From Helochares maculicollis (taxonomy: Eukaryota; Arthropoda; Insecta; Coleoptera; Hydrophilidae): a stretch of 59,949 bases of DNA. Made by a program: the position numbers and the translations under genes. Location: positions 1 through 59,949 of the forward strand of contig JAWQRO010000086.1 of NCBI GenBank assembly GCA_033557835.1, given 5' to 3'. This document shows, in pieces, positions 23,121-37,425 of the stretch. The notes beneath the pieces were generated by a model, which had not been told where the DNA came from, searched no databases, and was given only the letters and a program-made list of their open reading frames with translations. Position 1 is the first letter of the stretch. Every line of letters starts with the position of its first letter.

Positions 23121-26100
23121 ACGAAGACATTTCTGTAAGAATACAATGCCAAAGGTCACATTGATTTTCTACTTAAGACAAAAGATTATTTCGTGATTAT
23201 TAGTAATGTTCGTTAATTTTATTCGCATAATTCTATGACATAGAATTAAATTGCATAATAAATGATTAGTTCCACATCTATTTCATTGTAGTCATGTACT
23301 TTTCACAGTTGTGTTTTGACACCATTTTTACTGTTTATTTTTTGATTTTGATATATTATTTTACTGTTTTCTTTTATACATACGCTGTTTTTTCATTTGG
23401 GAGAAGTATTTGGGTAAAATTTTCATTTGGTTTTTGGTAAAGCGTTTATTGAAGCAAAAAACCCACGTGCCATTATATAAACACGTGTGAAGTAAGATAA
23501 CGATCCTCGCCCAATCAATGTTAACATTGTCAATTTATTTTACAATATAATATTACTAACAAATTTAGTTTAATTACTGTACTTTTCTAATTAAATATTG
23601 TTTTTGCACCTTTTGCACTTTGTATTCTGAGATTTTCACCAATAGTTCGCCAAATTTTTCTTATGCAAGTTCATTCATAACATTTGAATCAGTTCTGTTT
23701 CAAAACATTCTTTTTATCTTTCGAGTATTAATTCAGATTTGAGAACACATTATTCCACTTTGATTACTAAAGATGCAAGTTCACGTTCTGTCTGCATTTG
23801 TCTCTTTGATAATGGAATTAACGTGATGTAATCAGATTTCAACTATTAACTTATAACACAAAATGTCGAAAGCCAAAAATAAAATATAGTTAGCAATATT
23901 TTGCCATGTTTATCAAAAAACTAACCGATATTGAGATTGTTCCAGTAACTGTCAAAGTTTAAATCTTAAAAGAGAGTAATAGTCAGCATTGTTGTTATTG
24001 CACTCGGCTTACTATTAACCGTTTGTGGACAAACGAATTGAAACCGATACGAAATATCTAAATATTTTAAAATCTGATTAAAATATACACGAGAAAAATG
24101 AAAAAATGGCAGCCGGTCTGCCAAAAAATCAACTATGTTCTACTGTAAAAACCATAGTTATAATTTAACAGCAAAAATTTGAGTGACAGACTAACAAATT
24201 ATAAATGAGATAATTTCCATAAAATAATATTACAAATAGTCAATAAAATACTGATAAAGGGAGTGTTAGGTGTGATTTTATTTGTATTGTAGTATGTAAT
24301 ACTTTATGAAAAAACTCTTAACGCTGGAATTACAAAAATTTGCAAATTTTAATTATAAACATCTAGGATCGACATCAAAGACAACTCCTTTGGTAAGTTT
24401 AAGTTTTAAACTATTATTTTTTCATATCACATCGGCGTGCCCCGTCGCTCTCATTTGCTTTGTGTACGTTTTTCCGTGCTCCCGCAAAATTAAAGTGGAA
24501 CTAAACGCTGTGAAATGTTTAATTTCGCAAATACGAAATGTTATATTCATTATATAAAATGTACATCACAGGCCAAAGCTCACCACACAGAAATAAAATA
24601 ATTTAGTTTGCTGAAGGGACGGATGGACGGACGAATGGCAACGGCGTCGGTTGCAGCACCGGCTCTAAAACCCCGCACTCTTCCGACGGTTCTCTGCTCC
24701 TGCTACCACGTTGGTCAAAAATGGATATAACTTCCGAACAAGCGCAGGTCTTGGTGCTCCATCTAAACCGGTAATTGTGTTAAGCTGTGTTGTAAATTTA
24801 CGCGTTTAAGTGTGAGTGCAAAATTTAAGAAAATGGATGCTACTATACAAAAAAAGCTAATGTTTTATTGGGTTTATTCTATACTTACCATTCGTTTCTT
24901 AATGAATTTGTCTCACGTATTTTCGAAAACCTTTATAACGTCTCAGAAGAAATTGTTTTTTAGTGTGTTTTCACTTTTGTTTACTACTTTTGAATCTATT
25001 TATTTGACGCTAAGTAAAATATTGTAGATTAATACGGTTAATAAAAAATATTTTAGTAGCATAGTAGGAAGAAACTAATTCATAATCAATATTCCTCATA
25101 TTAAATAAATAAAATTTGGAAAAAATTTATAATCTTTAAAAAAGTTTGATATTTTAAATCAATTATTATGCCCTATTGTCCTTAGGGTTTCAAATGCTGG
25201 AGAAAACTATTGTTCTCTACATTGGTGTCTATTACAATTTTTATTTAAATCCTGCTTCTGCTCCGAATTATTTTCCCACTAAAAATATCATTGCCTTATA
25301 TAGTGTTTAAGTATTTTCATTGAAAAAGAAACGAAAACTGTACGATTCAGTAATTTAAAAATAGCTTGACTTTTTAGACCGTCGCGTTCAGGGAATTTAC
25401 TTTATTTTGTAATTTATAAATTAAATGCTATAGCATTGTTTTGTTTGCGTGCGTCATTATATTTTATTTTTTCTCTAGGAATAATTGAGTAATATGTTGG
25501 TATTTCAATAATCTTAGTAACTTCTTTCTGCATTGAAAAGACCATCTAACCTCAATATTATTCAACAGATTTCTTGATAAATGCTAAATGTAAATATTAA
25601 TTAAATTTGAAACTTTACAGCCCATTTGCTTCATTAAATCTATAACTTCCTAGGCTTCACTTAAGTTCCTTATATACATAACTATTATATTTACAGAGAT
25701 AATAAACATTAGTTTTGCCGAATTTTTCAAACCGTTTGCATAATTATTAATTTAAAATAAAAAAACATCTATTCGATTGTAGGAACAAATTCGAGCCACA
25801 TATACCAAGCCAGCATAACATATTTCACAATTCATAACAATTTATATAATTAACAATATTAAAATTCATATTAAGATCAGTAATACCTCAATTTATATCT
25901 TTTTATTTTATTTTCCATACTTTACATATTTATCTACCGTATATGATTCAATCTGCACTCTATAGTAGAAGTAGTAAAACTGTTTCATGCATTCTGTATG
26001 ATTTTATTAATGATTTTTTTACTTTCATTTATGATTAAAATGCCTTAAAGGGAACAAGTTTTGAAATGCATTGCTGAAAGTATTCTCTGGCTGTTTATAT

Positions 26101-29100
26101 CTGAGTCTACAATATCATAATTTCATCCAATTTTATTATTATTATTTTGCACATTTTTATTTATTAAAAAATTTAACTTTTGAGCATTATGATATGATAC
26201 ACGATGTTAAGTTATGACATGTAAATTTGTCAATATTAGTGAAAATATTATCCAAACTTATAATTACACATATTTGGGTTCTGAGTTCATTAAAGATTGA
26301 AGCTCCTGCTTAAATCTGAAACTCACATTAAAATCGGTATTGTAATCTCCCGTAATTAAAATTATGCTTTCGCTAGTAAATATATGATCCAACATTATTT
26401 TAAGTTCTGTAAGAAAATCATTTCACTTTCGCTTGATTTACAAATACACAACACTGTAATTGTTATTTTGCCCCGATGAAATCCTGAAATTGCACATTTA
26501 AAAAATAACGGAACTGCTCTTTGTTTTTCTAATGTTCGGGAAAACAACAAAAGCAGCAGTCTTCATTTTCACACATCATTTTTCCATGGGATTGAACATT
26601 ATGGTGAGTTAGGCTTGATTTGTAATGTTTCTGTTTTTAGTATTATTTTGATATTGTGCATTAGCTACAGAGCAGCTTATTCTAATTAAATTTCTGAGAA
26701 ATATTTATAGCATTGATTTCAGAATAATTTCTAATTTCATAATAATCTAGTAAATTGAAGAGTGAAAATTTCCACAGTTGACTTATTTTTCTATTAAGGA
26801 TCGATTATCTGAATATAGCTAGAAACTGTTAATTCAGCCCTGCACTTAAAATAATGCTCATCTAATTACAGTAAAGACATAATAATGAAAATACGAATTA
26901 CTCGATTTTTTAATTAACTAATCTGTTTGTGCCTAAATGATATTCACACAAGTGTGCATTGTTATTGAAAAATTCTTGTTTTCTTCTGTGTTGTCTCCTG
27001 CAATTATTATTTAAATCCTCTTTTTAGCCGAGATTAATTGTCCACTATTAATTATATTTTCTCAATAATTCTGTTGTAGTAATGCAATTACAATATTTAG
27101 TTTACTTCTTTTGATATCAAATCACTTTGTGCATTAATAATACAGACAAAACGACACAATTTTGTAGGTTTTGCAAAACCTCAGGTAGAAACAAAAACGA
27201 TACGCTTTTGGTATTAAAATTTAAATTGAAAATCTATGAAATAGCTAAAAAATATATTTTCAAATAAGTTTGGCTATTTAATAATAAGCTGGTCTATAGA
27301 ATTTAAGTTGCTAAGTTTTGGTAAGAGATTTTTGTATGAAATCAGCTTGTCAAATTCAATATCCACTTAATTTTTTTTATTAGTAAAAAATCTGCGTGTT
27401 GTTTCCTAGTTTTTCTGCTAATGTTTATTACGCTTTTTAAATTCTGCAAATAAGTAATTATTTCGTGGATTTTTTGCTAATTTGTATAGAAACTTAGATT
27501 CTTGCCAACAATATATAAACAAGGATAAGTAACAAATTTTAAATAATTAATACATTGCTTATAGTTTGAGTCAATATAATCTGTACATACAATAAAATGC
27601 CTTTTGCACTACTTATCGTGGAACATTTTTGATAGCACCTAAGCAATGCCTCAAACAGCCTTTTAATAGATGCAATATGTTAAAATGCGCCTAATACTTT
27701 AAAAATTCTATCAGCGCCTAACGTATTTCACAACACAAATTAACCTGCTCAGCTGCCATCTACAAGCAAGGATCTAACGTCAATAGTAAATTCCAATTTC
27801 CATAACGCCACTAATTACAATGAAACACAATATCCCCCTGATAATAATGCCCAATATTAATTAGTTGCCATGTAATTTCCCCACCGCACTCAAACTAGAT
27901 TCAATCCACGCTGTTGTAGTGTTGATAACGCACACAATGCAGTGTTTATTTCGGCCAATAATTTATGAATGAGCCGAATTGTTTTTGATTAATTAAATTC
28001 TGTTTATATTCGTTTCGCGAGCAGTTTAAATTTAACTTTCGAAAATATAACACCAGCTCTGTGGCGCAAACGATTGTGGGGGGGAGGAAACGGGCGAGGC
28101 GAGCTTTTCGAAATTATACTTTCAAAATTTCTCTGATTGCTTTGCAGTAATTCCATTAAAACATTACATTTCCGAATGTGTATTTTTATTTTACAGTTTG
28201 GCGGCGCGGGCGGGAGTTTTTCCACGGCCATTTTTCTGCGTTAATTCCGATTGGATTTTATCCTAACCAATCGAGCGCAAATTTTAATTTAATCTTAACT
28301 ATGCAAAGCCCTTTTATATAATAAAAATTTTGTTTGCGGTGAAATTATTTGCGCTGCGGCTGTGTGATCGTATAATAAATAAAATAACAGGATTACAGGA
28401 ATAAATATTTAAAAAATTCATTGAGTCGTGAATAATAAAATATGCGTATTTTTAGTGCTGCTGTTTGTGTGTAATAATAATTTCCATATTTACAAATATT
28501 TATGAAAAAATGTTGGCTTCAGCTAGCTTTATTTCATTTTGACGAGGCGTATTTTAGTAGGATAATGCGCGCGAGAGTGGGCTGTGTTATATTAAAATAT
28601 AAAATAAAATTCGTGCGTTTGTTTTAAATAAATGGCTGAGGTTTTGTTTTGGTCGTAATGCGTTCACGTTCGGTCTTCTTCAAGATCCAAGATAAAACCA
28701 AAAGCAGGAAAGCGACGAAATCAGTGGAGTAGCAAACAAGATATGACATAAAACCCGATTAAGAAACATGTATTCAACCCAAGGTCAATGCGTGCATGAG
28801 GCGGTCCGAGTATCAAAGGATTCCGTTTTTTCCTGCAAACACCGTGACTTCAAATACAGCCGATGTTGATGATAATTCGTTTGATGGAAATTCTTTGTTT
28901 ATTAATCCTAATTATTAAAATGCATTTCCTTAGAATGGACTCTGTTGTAGCTGGAGATTTCAAATGGCGATAGCATGTCTTCTGATGGTATTTTATCGGT
29001 AAAGCAGTTTTTCAGTTGATGCATGCATGCATGAATTAGGTGCTAAGTAACTGCTGGAGTTAAACGTCTTTTCATGTCTACGAGGTCTGCAAACGTTGAA

Positions 29101-30639
29101 TATTATGAATATTTTAGATTTTTAAAAATATTTAAAGCAAGAAATCCCATACTTAAATTGTCAATTTTATAATACATCATTTGTGCCCCAGTTTTAACAA
29201 TAAGAGGCATTAAAGAAGATACAAAACTGTATGTCTTAAGGGTATTGTATCGAAATATTTGTATATCACACTGTATAATTTCAGGTTGATCAACATTACT
29301 GGAAATATTATATTTTGAGATCTAAAGCTGGGTTTCTTACAAAAATTTAAAGTCTACTATTTCGCTTTTTTTGAGAAATGAACAGGTGAAAATATATTTT
29401 TATACAACACTGAACCCATGGTGCATTTGTATAAATGAATAAATTTTGGGTTGAGGTATTTTTAAAAATATATCAAAATATTTTTAATTTAAAATACAAT
29501 TTTTAACAGTTAGATGTCTTTTTTAATTAAAATGTAGCGCTTAGGCCTCTTTTTTGCACATGAGATCGACAAGCGAAGTAAACATTTAAAATATATTAAA
29601 ACTATAAGTATGAAGAATCGCATTACTAATTAAAGAATAGGAATTCTTTAAACAAAATACTCTAGAAAAAGTAACATTTTTATCTAAAAATAATCGCAAA
29701 TGAACCAAAATGTACTGTTTTGTACTTTTTATGTACAAGCAGTATTTCAATGTTATTGCTTTATGCTTAAAAATATGCCATAATATATACATATATTAGT
29801 TTTTACACACAAGATACATAAAAATTGTATTGATGCTCTTTCATACCGTCTAACATACAAAAACATTCTGCTTTTAATTCTTTACGTAATTGTCAAACGT
29901 TACGACGTCTTGAAAATCAAGAAATATTCTAATATTAAAGGGTGATTGTTAACGATCATAAATATTCCTATATTAAACGTACACTGGGACTTTTAACATC
30001 AGTACTCATATTACTATTAAAAGAAACAATTAATCTTCTAAAACCAAGAATCGTAAGAAATTGCAAAGTATTAAGAGCAGCTTAAGCTTGGTATAAAGTG
30101 TTGAAAAATGAAAAAAAATTATATAGACAATTCCAGTTTGATTTCTAGGTAGTACATGTCGTATTATATAATTAAATAAATGGACTGGTGTACTTACACT
30201 ATATAACAGCAATGGTAAAAGAAGACAATCCATACTGTAAAATTTTTTAACACGTCGAGCTCCACACAGGAAGTCGACTGTTGTAAGTGGGTCCTAATTT
30301 TTTTATGAAATTTTAAGACATTTCTAATGTAACATTTAAGAAAAATCTTATATTTGTGTGTATGAATAAATATACTGGTTTCCTTTACAGTTTTTTGTGG
30401 CCACAGCTGGAATCCGAGTCCCTGCAAGTAATTTTGCATTCACGGATCGAGTCTCCACCCATGTGGCCATGTATGTAGCTAATCAAACCTAATCTTAAAG
30501 AATTGCTTCTTGCACGGCTAATTCTATAAAATTTAGTATATGAAATAGCTTTAAAAGAATGCAAGCTGTGAGGAATTAATTTTTAAGCCAGTTTGAACTC
30601 AGCCATCAGCTCAAATTGCATTAAATCGAAGAAGAATGT

Positions 30640-31790
30640 AACATTGGACAAATGGATGTAATACAAAATGAGCAAGCGTCGAACGGCTCAGAAAACTCTC
30701 ATCATATCAGCTAAGGCGAAGAAATGTATTCTTTTGAAAGTGAAACTGATCTACACGAAAACGGCAGCTATTTTGCTGAAAGTATATCTGATCAACCTGG
30801 CACAGAAAGTTTAGAGGACAGTAATACAAGATAATATCGACAGTCACAATACAAGTATTTGGCATAAGGTAACAGAATATAGAAGCCATTTTGTAGTAGT
30901 TGTTTCCAATGCCAGCGCCGTTGATATGATTCTCAAATTTAGAAGAAAAAATTCAATAGATTACTTCTCTTAATTTTATGGATGAAAATCTTATCAATAT
31001 GCTAGTCTCAAAGACTAATATTATTGCAAATAAAAAAAAATGGACAAACAAAAATCGACTAGTTTCCTGGAAAAATGCGAATGCCCTCCTGGTCTCCAAT
31101 TAATGGAAGAAAAATGAAGAGCTTTATTGCAATAATTATTTGGATACAACTTGCACTACTGATGCAGACCTAATTTATATACCAACAATATATCTAAATT
31201 AATCAGTCGCAAAAGCTCCTGTAGATGTGTCCTGTGATTAAGAATACAGACATAAGAACTACAACAAATTTCAACATTCATTGACATCCTACAAGTTCAT
31301 ACACACATTAATGAGTTGAATGTGCCTTTTTGTGATCGAATCTTTTCCGGAAATATATGCTAAATATGAACCGTCACTAGCGAATCAAAAGAATATTTCC
31401 TTAAAATTTACTCAGTAAATGAAGCAAGCCTCTCAGTTATTGTTTCTGAAGGTGTGGCTTACCACTTGATGGAAGGACTGTTTGATCATGGAAGATCACT
31501 ATATGTGGATAATACCAGTGCTGCTTTTGCCAAATCAATTGTTCAACGAAGCACACGTTTAGTAAAGAGACCAAAATGAGGACGCAGTTACTATTTTAAA
31601 ATGGAGAGATAAAAGATATATATTCTCATGTAAAGAACTAAGCACAATGCGTCATCCAAAATATGGGAAATCATTTTACATAATCAATAGTTGTCGACTG
31701 CCACAAATGAAAGCCTTATATTGATCTAACGAACCAAATCACCTTTTGTTAGCAGTACCGTCAAATGTTAGAAAATAAATATGTTGCGAT
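30640..31790 (+). pseudogene. degraded piggyBac-like transposase
   Basis: Plus-strand blocks run in piggyBac order. INMLVSKTNIIANKKK (about 30990-31040) resembles LIVEETNRYA. SWSPINGRKMKSFIAIIIW then IQLALL (31085-31160) resembles WKPVTVDEMKAFIGLLILMGL. VAYHLMEGLFDHGRSLYVDN (31452-31512) matches the LLEPYL..GR.LYTDN block around a catalytic Asp. AVTILKWRDKRYIFSCKELS (about 31585-31645) matches the V.KWKDKR block. The acidic N-terminus may lie at about 30640-30800. Multiple stops make it inactive. TTAA-flanked ends were not identified. Confidence 0.8.
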
Positions 31791-32093
31791 TACTAAATGC
31801 CACAATTAATACAAATGAACATCATTTATATAATACCATCAATAATTTAAAATAACAACAGTTTTTAGAGAAAGTATTGTACAAGATTTGATAAAAATGA
31901 AAGTCAGCTTTCAACATTACTAACGGATTTTTCTATTGCAAACTTGGTAGAGCATTCCTCTTCGAAATGTGATATTTTCTTCTTAATACCCAAATTTATT
32001 ACATAGCTTGTGGAGGTACAATAATTAGGCTTGGAGCTAAAATATGCAATTCTTTAGTACAATAATGTTGTAGTGTGGAAATTCTTTTATTTG

Positions 32094-32162
32094 TATAGTG
32101 GGTTATGTAAATATGAGCACGTTTTATTTCTATAGTGGGTTATGTAAATATGAGCACGTTTT
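32094..32162. repeat. 37-bp tandem duplication
   Basis: A unit beginning TATAGTGGGTTATGTAAATA and continuing TGAGCACGTTTT occurs at 32094-32125 and again at 32131-32162 (period 37), with the first 32 bases identical in both. It lies about 65 bases beyond the donor of the exon at 32227-32443, inside the intron. Perfect identity suggests a recent event. Confidence 0.92.
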
Positions 32163-32226
32163 CTATGTCATCCAAGAAACACATTACTAGTTATTACTCT
32201 TAGTAACATAAAATCATTTAGTTTAC

Positions 32227-32443
32227 CTCGTTTTTGAAGATCGTCCCTTGTGATTTGGCTGGCTAGTGCGGCAGGAGCTGGCGGGAGTCCTATGTGAGGC
32301 GCTGTTGGGGTCCCAGGGTACCACCATCCTGTAGTTTGTCCATTGAACATCCTTAATTTGTCATAGACCGATTCGTTTTGTGCAGATGCTTGTTGTTCTT
32401 TTTGTGAGGCCAAGTTTCGCAGTACTCTATTTATTGATGACAC
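32227..32443 (-). CDS. toy: toy exon: end of RED subdomain and linker
   Basis: The acceptor is ATTTCAG|GTG at 32444. The donor is CGAG|GTAAAC, with GT at 32226-32225, phase 1. It encodes residues 134-205: VSSINRVLRNLASQKEQQ completes the paired domain, and SVYDKLRMFNGQTTGWWYPG follows. The YDKLRM.NGQTG.W stretch is the conserved Pax6 linker motif. A Pro/Ala-rich stretch and TRDDLQKR follow, matching the RDDVQKR of Drosophila Toy. The residues between QKEQQ and SVYDKLRM are few, as in Toy and unlike the long insertion in Drosophila Eyeless. Confidence 0.96.
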
Positions 32444-33589
32444 CTGAAATATTAAGCTACTGTTAACACGATTTTTCACAAAAACAATATAATTCGGATA
32501 AAAATTACTAAACAGTTTTTGATTTGAATATATAATACATATCATAAGTTTCGTGTTTCATAGCACAGCATCGATGATAGTGCACTTTAATAGAATTTTT
32601 ATTCTGTAGAATCAATTTAGTAGATCCTGAATCAAGATTATATTAGCATACTTCTATAAATCGAGCACTAGTTATTTTTGTGGGAAAAAAGAGTGTATGC
32701 AAACAATGCGTGCCATGTGCAGAATTTGCTACACACGCACCCCCTTACATAACTGGCTTAAAGTTGATCCCTGTACGTTATTAAAGGTTATTCTTCGGGC
32801 CAAACCAAGTGGAAGTATAACACCTCTTCATTGTCCGCTCTTACAGAGAATAAGCAACCCTATTTCTCGATCGATGTGTATACATTTGGATATTATGACT
32901 TGCATGTAATAGTTTTCGGCTCGGATATAATTCACTTTATTAATTTGGGCAAATTTATGTAACAATTCCGTGGAGCTGGCGTGGAGGTCGCGTGCAGGGA
33001 GATTATGCAATTTGTTCAACATTCGATTAGCTTTATTTGGCGTGGCATTTCCTAAATATGCTACCCCAAACCATTTACAAATATTAAAAGCGTTCATTTG
33101 AGATTGATTGATTTTCCAAAAAAAAACACACATGCCTGCACCATTTGATTTTCTACAACTTTTCTACGCTGTTTCATCCTCTTTCGTTTCACCTCAGAAT
33201 AATATCTAATATCGTTTCTCCTAGAATATAATCATTTGTTCCACGACTGTTTTATTCGAGTTTTATCCATTTTAGTGAGTAGTATGAGTTACATAAAAAA
33301 TATTAGTAAAAAATACCATGCCGGTGATCAGAACCAGATTACGACAAGCTCTATGTTAAACTAATTCACTGTAGATAATCAAAATGTGAAAATGAAATGA
33401 AAAAATTTGAAAGGGCGAACCAATTATGAGATTCTTCCAGGATAAGAGCACGCACAATAGGGCTAAATTTGATTAAAATTTTATAATGGCAATTGGATCT
33501 TCCAAATTAATGCAAATGATTACACTCGCATGAGGCATTGTGATGCCACATGTCAAGTTGTGCCTTGCTTTTGACACATCAGATCCAGA

Positions 33590-34260
33590 AACTGATAGTC
33601 GACAGTATATCCGCAAAAATAACCCCAGCCCTTAGTCGGGAGCGACTTTGCTAATCACGACGTCCGATCCATTTACATAGAAGTGAAGAGGAAGACCTGG
33701 CGAGGCCAAGCTGGTAAGGAAAAGCGAGAAAAGAATAGTTGGAAGAGACGTGATGAAGAGGAAGAGCTAAAGAGAGACGGAAGAGAGTAAAGACGAGGCG
33801 GTTGTTTGGACGTGGAGTATCCGTTTTTTTCCAAAGCCCTCTCACAAGGGGATGTTAAAGAGGGGGCTCGACGAAATTTTTGAATGAAATCACCAAAGCG
33901 TATTGCACAATTCGTGATCGGTCACATGTGAAATAGCCTGTACATCGAGGGGCCGTGGCTACGGCGGGTACTAGACGGGTATGACGCTAGGACTCCCTGG
34001 TCTGTCCCTGGTAATAATAGGGAATTTCAAAATGAGCTCAAAAGAAATTTATCGTAAAATGTAATTGAATTTCTGCGAATTAAATTGTTCAATTTATGAA
34101 ACCACGGTGATTTCCCTTTCGGTAGACCGGCTGATTGTTGCCTGGGGGCCCGGCAAGCCATCACCTCCCCCAGGACAATACCGTCTTGATGATAATGCCG
34201 AGCTGATGCTGCTCGCTGGTTGTGGTTAACCGGCATCCACAATGGGGGGTTGGCCGGGAG
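33590..34260. other. GC/CpG-richer island in toy intron, candidate regulatory element
   Basis: It stands out from the A+T-rich surroundings, with purine-rich (33670-33800) and GC-rich parts (33940-34010, 34100-34250) and many CpG dinucleotides. No convincing open frame with family resemblance, tRNA or repeat structure was found. A conserved enhancer or alternative promoter of toy is possible; this is inference from composition only. Confidence 0.3.
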
Positions 34261-36540
34261 ATATTTTAAAAGTGAGCAAGAGTTGTGAACGCAAGCCTTT
34301 TGGTTTAGTAATATATATTTTTGAACTATTTATTGCTCATATCTGTTCTTGAGCTGCAGTTATATCACGCCATTTATGGTTGGTAAATGGCATATTTTTA
34401 CAATCTAGCTTCTTAACAGCACAAGTCTTATATAAGTGTTAGATATTTAGGTTAATGCTTTAGTTGCAGTTGAAATTGTAAATCGTATTTCGTTTTTCTA
34501 TCGTCACATTCTTGGCTTTTTCAAATTCTTTATCAGAATTTAACGTTTCAGTATAAAGTATACTGCTTCTAAATGAGAGAGTAGATTAATCCATTTATTA
34601 ATTTTTATTCATGAACTGTATTGATTAAACGACTCAGGAGCACTGTTGAGTATTTCTTATATACATAATTCTATTGTATGCTTTTCTAGACGTTTTGGAG
34701 GATTCTCTTGATTTAAAACTATCAAATTGTTCCTTGCGCGTCTACATACCTTAAAGTATTTTTTTAGATTATAATCGTTCTTAAAATTGCGATCTGAGAA
34801 CTGCTTAGAGGTTCTTTTTGATTACGGATTGAGCAATTTGCTTGCAGAGGCTACTTCTGATACTTCTTTTTATTCAGCAGTTTCATTATTCACAAGGACT
34901 TATTCAAAATGAACAAAACTGTAGAATCTCCTGATGCAGTATGTACTTCTAGGCTTTCAAGTAGAAAATTGTGATAATTTTTGCAGATTCTCCTTCGTAC
35001 TCATAGTTGCGACTGACACATTTTTACCGAAATCATTTCGGTGCAGATTGAACAAATTACTGATTAGGCTTCAGAGCCTGTTTCTGCATTGAAATTTATT
35101 TTCACTTATTTTAAACACACGACAGCGCTACTTAAATGGTGTTTGTTAAATAATCAAGGTTTGCACATTAGTAATAGTATCATATTAATTTTAATTTGCA
35201 CATAATAAGTGAGACACTTGCTTTTATAATGGGTTTGTAGCTATTACCCAAACAAGTACAGTAAGTGTTTTTAAATTTTAGTTTCATGTACAAAAATTGC
35301 TATTACTTCAAATAACAAAAATTAATTATGTACATAAGCTTTATTGCAATGATTTTTCCCTGATTATCTAAGAAAAATGTAACATTTGGACTTCAAACTT
35401 CATTTTTGCTGTAGCATCAAATTTATCCATAACTACGATCTCTATAAGCGGGTCACCATCATTGATAAAGCACACCCAAGCTGACATTTTTCGCGCAAAA
35501 ACATCACGAACGCAATTAAAATTTTATAGGGTTCATTTCCACAGGTCCAGTCATTAATATTTAAATTTTCCTCGGAACACACAAAAGGATATTTGGGGCG
35601 GTCTGTGCGCGTTATCGGATCGATCCGATTTGTCAAAAGCAGCAGAGGTCCAAGTCAGTGACATGCGTTATTACAATGACATACATGCATTTACATTAAT
35701 TTCGCTCAGTTCTAATTGGAATTCTACGATTTTAAATCGAATTTGAGCATTGTGTTTGTGCACATCATGTAAAAAGCTGCTAATTGGCAATTCCATTTGA
35801 ACTTCCGGATAACGAGTAGAGCGTCAGTCGCACAGGAAAAAATGTAACTGTGATTTGAAATCACATCGGGAAAATTGGAAATGTTTGTTTATTACGGCCG
35901 TCAATAATTTTAATTTATTTATTTGGCCGGATCGGCTCTCGCCTGTCCGATCTATTGCAAAATTGCTTTCCTTTTTGTGACGTGATTCGCTCATATCAAG
36001 GTGTAATTACATTTTGAATTACAAAAATATATTTGCGTTTGGTGTACATCTATTTTTGTTTTTAGTGAATGCGACACGTAGCTGTTTTAGATGTCTAATG
36101 CATTTTTCTAAATGGCAGAAACAAAACTCTGCTAAAACGTTAAGGTGCAAATTACAGAGATTGGCCCTCCTGCACATGTATTGGCAAAGATTTGTATTGT
36201 TTAACAGCAAATGTTTCTTCTTTTACTAGCAATTCACCTAATACATATCGTTACTTAATGTAATTAATGCCCAATCATTTTTTGTGAATGTATATTTGAA
36301 TCTATAGGAAGTTCTTCAATAAATCCAGAAATTTTATCATATGCAGCGTCATTTCAAAGCTATTGGGTTGTTCGCAAAATTTGTTACTTAATTTGTTAGT
36401 TCACCCGCCGTCACTTCTTAAGACGTAGATTTTCTTCATACACTATCGTAACTTCCTGCGATCTTTTCTTTAAACTGCTTACTATTGTTTACTTGAGATC
36501 TTGCTATCATCGTGACTAGATATAATGTTTTAAAACAAAG

Positions 36541-37425
36541 TATTAGAAAGTGGAAAACATGAGCGAAAAACAAAATTCTAAACTTATTTTGCTGTTTTAT
36601 TTCCGAAATGGTAAGACGGCTGCTGAAGCCAGTCCAAAAAATAGCCTCTGTCTATACAGAGCACGGACCAAATAAACGAACTTGCCAAAAATGTTTTAAA
36701 AGATCTTCTATTGGTGACATTTTCATAACGGATTCTTCCAGATCAGACTGCAAAGTAAAATACTTAGTTATCGTTAACCCACGCGTAAGAGTTAGGGAAA
36801 TAGTTGAAAGTATCCAGAAGTCAGTGTCGACCATTCACGGGGTCATAAACGAGCTCGAATTCTGCGATAATCTCAGGTTCAGGAATAAAAAGACATCATT
36901 TTCTAAGAACCTCATCAAATGGGATGAAAAGTGGATTATTTGCAACAATGCAATACGTAAAAGATCATGGTAAAAATCTGATGAACCCTCTCACCCTCCT
37001 CTAATGTAGGCGGGCCTTCATCTCAGGAAGGTAATGTAGATTTGATGACATATTAAAGGAGTAGCCTTTTTTGAGCTTCTCCAAGCAAATCAAATAATTA
37101 ATCGGATTATTATATAGCGCAACTGAAAGAAAAACAGCCCAAGCTCATCAATCGGGGTAACGTTATCATTCAACATGACAACGCGCGCCCTCTCACAGTC
37201 TTACTAACTCATCAGAAACTGTCAAACCTTGGCTGGGAAGCTTTATCTCATCCAGTGTACATTACAGACCTCGCCTCTTCCGAGACCTGTTTTGCAGTCT
37301 GAGAAACAATTTGAGGAGTTTAGAAATGACGACGAAATGAAAAATGAAAATCTCTGGTTTATACTGCTCCAAGAACAATTATTGATATTGAAATTCCCTA
37401 TTTATCTATTTCTTTACAAGTAGAA
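36541..37425 (+). pseudogene. degraded mariner transposase, mori/DD37D-like
   Basis: The plus strand reads LLFYFRNGKTAAEA (about 36590-36630), then TVNPRVRVREIVESIQKSV with STIHGVINEL (36770-36850), the second helix-turn-helix. LIKWDEKWIICNNAIRKRSW (36913-36970) holds the first catalytic block, with Trp-Asp for the usual Gly-Asp, and the RKRSW signature. KSDEPS and LHLRKVM follow, then GVAFFELLQANQIIN (37055-37100). The second Asp block is NVIIQHDNARP-like (bases 37160-37190 encode IIQHDNARP), and the end is scrambled after LSNLGWEAL (about 37220-37245). Several frameshifts show it is dead. It is antisense to toy. Confidence 0.85.

Larger units (their letters stand above)
19136..32226 (-). 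other. toy intron, about 13.1 kb
   Basis: Contents seen: a GC-richer non-coding part at about 19480-20720; a hAT fossil at 21.72-23.12 kb; a piggyBac fossil at 30.64-31.79 kb; and a 37-bp tandem duplication at 32.09 kb. Between 23.1 and 30.6 kb I see only very A+T-rich sequence with CpG-richer patches at about 24600-24720 (followed by AAAATGGATATAAC) and 28050-28250. These are possible conserved regulatory islands. No exon with Pax6 similarity is present. Confidence 0.55.
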
